Assembly: GCF_036010665.1 (NCBI RefSeq)
Contig: NZ_CP108581.1
Coordinates: forward strand, 4,445,501-4,509,500
Source of the DNA: Microbispora sp. NBC_01189
GTDB lineage: Bacteria; Actinomycetota; Actinomycetes; Streptosporangiales; Streptosporangiaceae
Length of the DNA stretch: 64,000 nucleotides
Direction of reading: 5' to 3'
Part shown: piece after piece, positions 60,564-64,000 of the stretch
Layout: each line of letters opens with the position of its first letter
How positions within the stretch are numbered: the stretch's first letter is position 1
Notes under the pieces: generated by a model
The model's database searches: none
Seen by the model: the letters and a program-made list of their open reading frames with translations, nothing else
Told to the model about the DNA's origin: nothing
Program-made: the position numbers and the translations under genes

Positions 60564-60980
60564 CTACCGCGGGCCGGGGCCGACCGTGGGGCTGTTGCAG
60601 TAGGCGGCGAGCTTCCAGTGGCCGTCCTGCTTCACGAGAACCCAGGTCGCGTACGCCGTGCGCTCGGGCGGGGCCACGCTCTCTCCGGGGATCAGCACGC
60701 CGGTCTCGGTGATGACCACGGCCGTCTCGTCGCTGGGGAACCGGACATCCCGCACCTTCTGGGAGGCGCTCGTGCCCTTCATCGGCCCGTTGAACAGGAA
60801 CGTCATCGAGCCGTGGATCTGCTCGCGCGACTCCATGAAGGAGCCGGGCACGGTCGCGGTCGCGTTCTCGAGGTAGTCGGCGACGAAGACGTCGGCGTCG
60901 TTCTTGCTCCAGGCCTCGTGGACGCCGTTGACGACGTCGAGGACGGCGGTCTCTTCGTTCTTCTGGTCCTGCGCAGCCAT
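60564..60980 (-). CDS. SgcJ/EcaC-type NTF2-like (DUF4440) protein
   Basis: 138 residues. The cone-shaped NTF2/SnoaL fold is suggested by the opening helices (VLDVVNGVHEAWSKNDADVF), DYLENATATVPGSFMESREQ (typical pocket entrance) and the strands AYATWVLVKQDGHWKLAAYC. Members include SgcJ-like proteins of enediyne clusters and uncharacterised isomerase-like proteins. No catalytic residues can be assigned. It has its own terminator and is followed by the SDR gene on the same strand. Confidence 0.9.
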   Translation of the reverse strand: MAAQDQKNEETAVLDVVNGVHEAWSKNDADVFVADYLENATATVPGSFMESREQIHGSMTFLFNGPMKGTSASQKVRDVRFPSDETAVVITETGVLIPGESVAPPERTAYATWVLVKQDGHWKLAAYCNSPTVGPGPR

Positions 60981-61176
60981 ATCGTGACCTCATTTCGCTC
61001 ATACGCCCGGATCGCCGCGGTCGACCGCCGAGCCGGAGCCGTCACGGCGACGTTCATGCTCAAGCGGTTGACGGAACGGAATTCCTGGCGCCGGGAGTGG
61101 GAATCTCTGGCGGTTGCTATCGGAAAGTACGGGCCGGCCTCACCTCCTCTCTGGGCAGCCGATCATCCGTGGACGT

Positions 61177-62610
61177 CTACCAGGCGGATGACTCCGACAG
61201 CCGGTGCGCCTCGTGCTGCGCCTGGAGAGCGCGATGCCTCGGGTACGTCAGCGACACGAGGGCGCCGACCGCCGAGAGGGCCGCGCACAGCCAGAGGGCA
61301 TGGCTGAAGCTGGTGATGAAGATCGAGGGGGACGTGTAGTTGTCCGGGTGGGCGAAGACGCTCGCGGCGAGCGCGACCCCGAACACGCCCCCCAGTTCGC
61401 GCAGCGTCGCGCTGGTACCCGAGGCGATTCCGGTCTGGTCGGGCCCCACCGAGGTCATCACCCCGTTCGCGACGGTCGGGAAGGCGATGCCGATGCCCAC
61501 TCCCGCGACGAGCAGCGGACCGATGAGCCCGCCGAAGCCGATGCCGGGCTGGACGGCCGTCGCCACCCAGCCGAATCCGATCGCCTGCAGAGCTATGCCC
61601 AGGGCCATGAATGAGCGGTTGCCGTACTTGTCGGCCAAGGGGCCGACGACCGGGCCGATGAACATGGACACGCCGGTCCAGGCGAGTAGATGCAGGCCGG
61701 CCATCAGCGGGGTGTCGCCGAGCCCGACCTGGAAGAGCTGGGCCATCAGGAACAGCGCGCCGAACAGCGGGGCGTACATGAAGAAGTTGACCCAGCTCGC
61801 CGCGTTGAAGGCCCTGTTCCGAAACAGCTCCAGGCGCACCATCGGCTCGGGCCTGCGGCTCTCGACCAGCAGGAACACCACCACGACGACCGCTCCGGCG
61901 ATCAGCGAGGCGACGACCTCGGGACTTGCCCAGCCGACGCTGCTGACCCGCACCAGCCCCCAGGCCAGGAGAAACGCCCCGGCGCAGGCCAGGGCGAGCC
62001 CGTACAGGTCGATCGAGTGGCGCGGTCCGTAGCTTTCGGTCAGCCGCGACCTCGACAGGAGCGCGGCCACCAGCCCGATGGGCACGTTGATCCAGAAGAT
62101 CCAGTGCCAGTTGAGCCCGTTGACGACCACGCCGCCGACGACCGGACCGACCGCGACCGCGAGCCCCGAGACCGCGCCCCACGTCCCGATCGCCGTGCCC
62201 CGTTTCTCGACCGGGAAGGCGTCGCTGATCAGGGTGAGCGAGACGGGCATGAGGATGGCGCAGGCCAGTCCCTGGCCGGCGCGGGCCGCGATCAGCACGC
62301 CGATGTCCGGGGAGAGCGCCGCGACCGCCGACGTCACCGTGAAGATCAGCAACCCGATCGTGTACACCCGCCGGCGCCCGAAGCGGTCGGCCAGCGCGGC
62401 CAGGGACAGCATGACGCAGGCGAAGGTGAGGATGTAGGCGTTGATCGTCCACTCGAGGTCGCTGAGGCTCGCGCCGAAGTCGGCGCGCAGTTTCGGCAGG
62501 GCGGTGGTGACGACGAGGGCGTCCAGGGCCGTCATGAAGACGCCCACTGAGCCGAGGGCCAATGTCCAGCCCTTATGGGGTGTCGCTACCCCGACTTCGG
62601 CGGATGCCAT
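61177..62610 (-). CDS. MFS drug exporter (DHA2, 14-helix type)
   Basis: 477 residues; ATG 62610 (MASAEVGVATPHKG) follows GGAGTGAGGG. About 14 membrane helices. DHA2 signatures: VFMTALDALVVTTALPKL (motif D1), LADRFGRRRVY (motif A) and GPVVGGVVVNGLNWHWIFWINVPIG (split: motif C GPVVGG followed by W-H-W-I-F-W-I-N-V-P). It is a proton-driven exporter of the EmrB/QacA kind. The HxlR gene lies upstream on the same strand with a candidate operator between, suggesting inducible export. Confidence 0.95.
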   Translation of the reverse strand: MASAEVGVATPHKGWTLALGSVGVFMTALDALVVTTALPKLRADFGASLSDLEWTINAYILTFACVMLSLAALADRFGRRRVYTIGLLIFTVTSAVAALSPDIGVLIAARAGQGLACAILMPVSLTLISDAFPVEKRGTAIGTWGAVSGLAVAVGPVVGGVVVNGLNWHWIFWINVPIGLVAALLSRSRLTESYGPRHSIDLYGLALACAGAFLLAWGLVRVSSVGWASPEVVASLIAGAVVVVVFLLVESRRPEPMVRLELFRNRAFNAASWVNFFMYAPLFGALFLMAQLFQVGLGDTPLMAGLHLLAWTGVSMFIGPVVGPLADKYGNRSFMALGIALQAIGFGWVATAVQPGIGFGGLIGPLLVAGVGIGIAFPTVANGVMTSVGPDQTGIASGTSATLRELGGVFGVALAASVFAHPDNYTSPSIFITSFSHALWLCAALSAVGALVSLTYPRHRALQAQHEAHRLSESSAW

Positions 62611-62661
62611 GGTGCCCTCACTCCTTCGGGAGGCTCTGCGGTCCCGCGACGATGGTTGATT

Positions 62662-62691
62662 CGAAAATAAAACCATCTGCTTCAATTTTCG
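62662..62691. promoter_or_regulatory. Candidate HxlR operator before MFS gene
   Basis: CGAAAAT (62662-62668) and ATTTTCG (62685-62691) form an inverted repeat with a 16-base centre in a conspicuously AT-rich island 52 bases before the exporter start. Confidence 0.55.
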
Positions 62692-62782
62692 CACTGCGAG
62701 CCTACAGAGCCCCCGTGAGCCCGTGCAACAGAGTCAGGCTAAATGGATGACCTGCACCGGGTGGCCGGAAGGTAAAACCTGG

Positions 62783-63421
62783 CTACTTGATCACACACCT
62801 GATCAGCCGCTCGTCGCCGTCGAGCGTCGCGCGCCCCGCCGCGATGGCGTCGTCCAGCGTTTCGTCACGGTTGACCAGCGCTTTCAGGGTGCGGGCGTCC
62901 AACCGTACGACGGCATCGGCCTGGTGGGCGGCGGTGCGGGCGATGGTCAGTCCGGCATCGCCGAAGCGCATGGTGAACCGCTCTTCCCCGATCCGCATGT
63001 CGCAGGTGCCGGTGACGGGCATGCCGCCGGGGAAGAACAGCTCGGCCTGCGAGCGCAGCGACAGGAGAAGCGAATCGACGGTCGAAGGGGCCTGCCTGTC
63101 CCAGAAAGGCGACATCACCCCCCAGTTGCCCAGCGCGAAGAGAACCGGCTCCAGGGACCGCCCCCAGTCGGTGAGTTCGTACACGTTCGTGCTCACCGGA
63201 ATGCCCGCGCGCTGCTTGCGCAGCACACCACTCTCCTCAAGATCGCGAAGTCGCCTCGTCAGGATGTTGGAGCTGACTCCGCACAGGCCGTCCCGGAGGT
63301 CGCTGAAGCGCTTCGGCCCGAGCATCAGCTCGCGGACGACCAGGAGCGCCCAACGCTCCCCCACGAGATCCAGCGCATGGGAGACCGGGCATCCTTCGTT
63401 GTAGCTGCGCTTCTTGACCAT
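62783..63421 (-). CDS. HxlR-family transcriptional regulator
   Basis: 212 residues, longer than the usual ~110. The HxlR winged helix is clear (CPVSHALDLVGERWALLVVR, ELMLGPKRFSDLRDGLCGVS, SNILTRRLRDLEESGVLRKQ, VYELTDWGRSLEPVLFALG). The Cys in E-G-C-P-V-S is the redox/electrophile-sensing cysteine position of HypR/QorR-type members. The extra ~90 residues resemble an SCP2-like sterol/lipid-binding domain (VVRLDARTLKALVNRDETLD) and could be a ligand pocket. It likely controls the downstream exporter and perhaps the SDR and monooxygenase genes. Confidence 0.93.
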   Translation of the reverse strand: MVKKRSYNEGCPVSHALDLVGERWALLVVRELMLGPKRFSDLRDGLCGVSSNILTRRLRDLEESGVLRKQRAGIPVSTNVYELTDWGRSLEPVLFALGNWGVMSPFWDRQAPSTVDSLLLSLRSQAELFFPGGMPVTGTCDMRIGEERFTMRFGDAGLTIARTAAHQADAVVRLDARTLKALVNRDETLDDAIAAGRATLDGDERLIRCVIK

Positions 63422-63524
63422 GTCGCCAGCCTACTCCGCCGTAATATCACCGCCCGGGGCGCCAACGCGTCGCCGTGCGACGTCCATGCAGGTCACAGCG
63501 CCCGCTCCCGGCCCGTTACAGATC

Positions 63525-64000
63525 TCAGCGGGCCGATCCGGCAGCGGCTCCGACGACCTCGGCGAGGTAGGCGGCGGCCTTGTCGGAATCCATGAACCAC
63601 TCGGCGAAGTCGTTCGGGTCGTCGAAACCCTCGATGTAGCGGTTGGCGATCGCGGTGTACTGGCCCGCCGCTCCCAGGAGTTCGACCACGTGCGGAGGCG
63701 GCGGCGACAGCGCCATGTTGGTCCACTCGGTGGTCGCGCGCCCGTGCTGCGTCCAGAACGTCTCGAAGGCGCGCTCCATGAAAGCACCGTCGAAGGGCCG
63801 GTCCCCGTGCTCCAGGATGCTGTCCAGGTAGGTCGCCGCACACTTGGCGGCCATGTTCGACCCCTGACCCGTGATGGGGTCGTTGGTCACGACGACGTCC
63901 CCCATGCCCAGCGCCCGGCCGCCCGAGGGCAGTGTCGCGACCGGCCGCCGGACGATCGGCGTGAACCCGCCGCGCAGCGTGCCGCCCGGGTCGGTGAGCT
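63525..64000 (-). CDS. Styrene monooxygenase (StyA)-like FAD protein, 3' part only
   Basis: The gene enters from beyond the right edge; 158 C-terminal residues are visible. FTPIVRRPVATLPSGGRALG leads into MGDVVVTNDPITGQGSNMAA, the G-D and N-D-P-x-T-G-Q-G-x-N signature of the flavin-binding C-terminal part of StyA/IndA-type monooxygenases, followed by a helical substrate domain (TFWTQHGRATTEWTNMALSP). These two-component enzymes epoxidise styrene or indole using FADH2 from a separate reductase. The stop is 103 bases from the HxlR gene on the same strand. Confidence 0.85.
   Translation of the reverse strand, partial: LTDPGGTLRGGFTPIVRRPVATLPSGGRALGMGDVVVTNDPITGQGSNMAAKCAATYLDSILEHGDRPFDGAFMERAFETFWTQHGRATTEWTNMALSPPPPHVVELLGAAGQYTAIANRYIEGFDDPNDFAEWFMDSDKAAAYLAEVVGAAAGSAR

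Overview
The window is one contiguous stretch of very GC-rich DNA with strong third-position GC bias and GTG/TTG starts. Its genes are secreted polysaccharidases with CBM2, CBM6 and ricin-type modules, a SARP/NB-ARC/TPR regulator, WYL, HxlR, GlxA-like and LacI regulators, a Ser/Thr protein kinase with an outer domain, and a mycothiol-era actinobacterial background of paired two-component systems. This fits a soil-type filamentous actinomycete; the gene set looks most like Streptosporangiales (Microbispora/Nonomuraea/Streptosporangium-like), but the genus is an inference from general gene character only.

Layout. 1-5.5 kb: 3' part of a secreted pectate lyase, then an M20 peptidase, a class III aminotransferase and alanine dehydrogenase (amino-acid/peptide catabolism). 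5.5-18.3 kb: Sel1-repeat protein, a TauE/SafE-cupredoxin membrane protein with a tiny Cys-rich partner, a divergent RpiR-type regulator and anmK (MurNAc recycling), MerR and NarL-type regulators with their kinase, gamma-glutamyltranspeptidase, SURF1 and small membrane proteins, hemerythrin. 18.4-24.8 kb: OmpR-type response regulator followed by a histidine kinase fused to a DUF4153/DUF4173 membrane domain, a hydrolase and an unrecognised 398-residue protein.

24.8-32.4 kb is the most unusual part: a SARP-type regulator faces a 26-codon peptide gene with a very strong ribosome-binding site. The peptide is followed by a hairpin and then a tight operon of a PqqD-like/M50 membrane metalloprotease, a TPR protein with a degenerate P-loop ATPase front end, and an Old Yellow Enzyme. 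I read this as an uncharacterised RiPP-like or secreted-peptide system.

32.4-42.3 kb is a beta-1,3-glucan utilisation locus (LacI regulator, GH1, GH81-CBM6, GH16-CBM6) tied together by a shared palindromic operator, GAGAGCGCTCTC, in front of all three enzyme transcripts. A decayed IS200/IS605 element sits inside it, right against the start of an AraC-type gene. 42.3-51 kb: secreted proteins, a TetR/hydrolase pair with a clear operator, a single-domain response regulator, tRNA-Arg(CCG), an AbiE-like toxin-antitoxin remnant, an S4 RNA-binding protein and a GH95-ricin protein. 51-53.2 kb: a GAPDH gene that lost its NAD-binding N-terminus where an intact TnpB element is inserted. 53.2-64 kb: GlxA-like and WYL regulators, a Ser/Thr kinase, a PQQ-type beta-propeller, and an HxlR-linked group (SDR, SnoaL-like, MFS exporter, StyA-like monooxygenase running off the end).

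Many genes have no Shine-Dalgarno but a TANNNT box 6-8 bases before the start codon, so leaderless transcription is common here. Convergent gene pairs are separated by strong GC hairpins.
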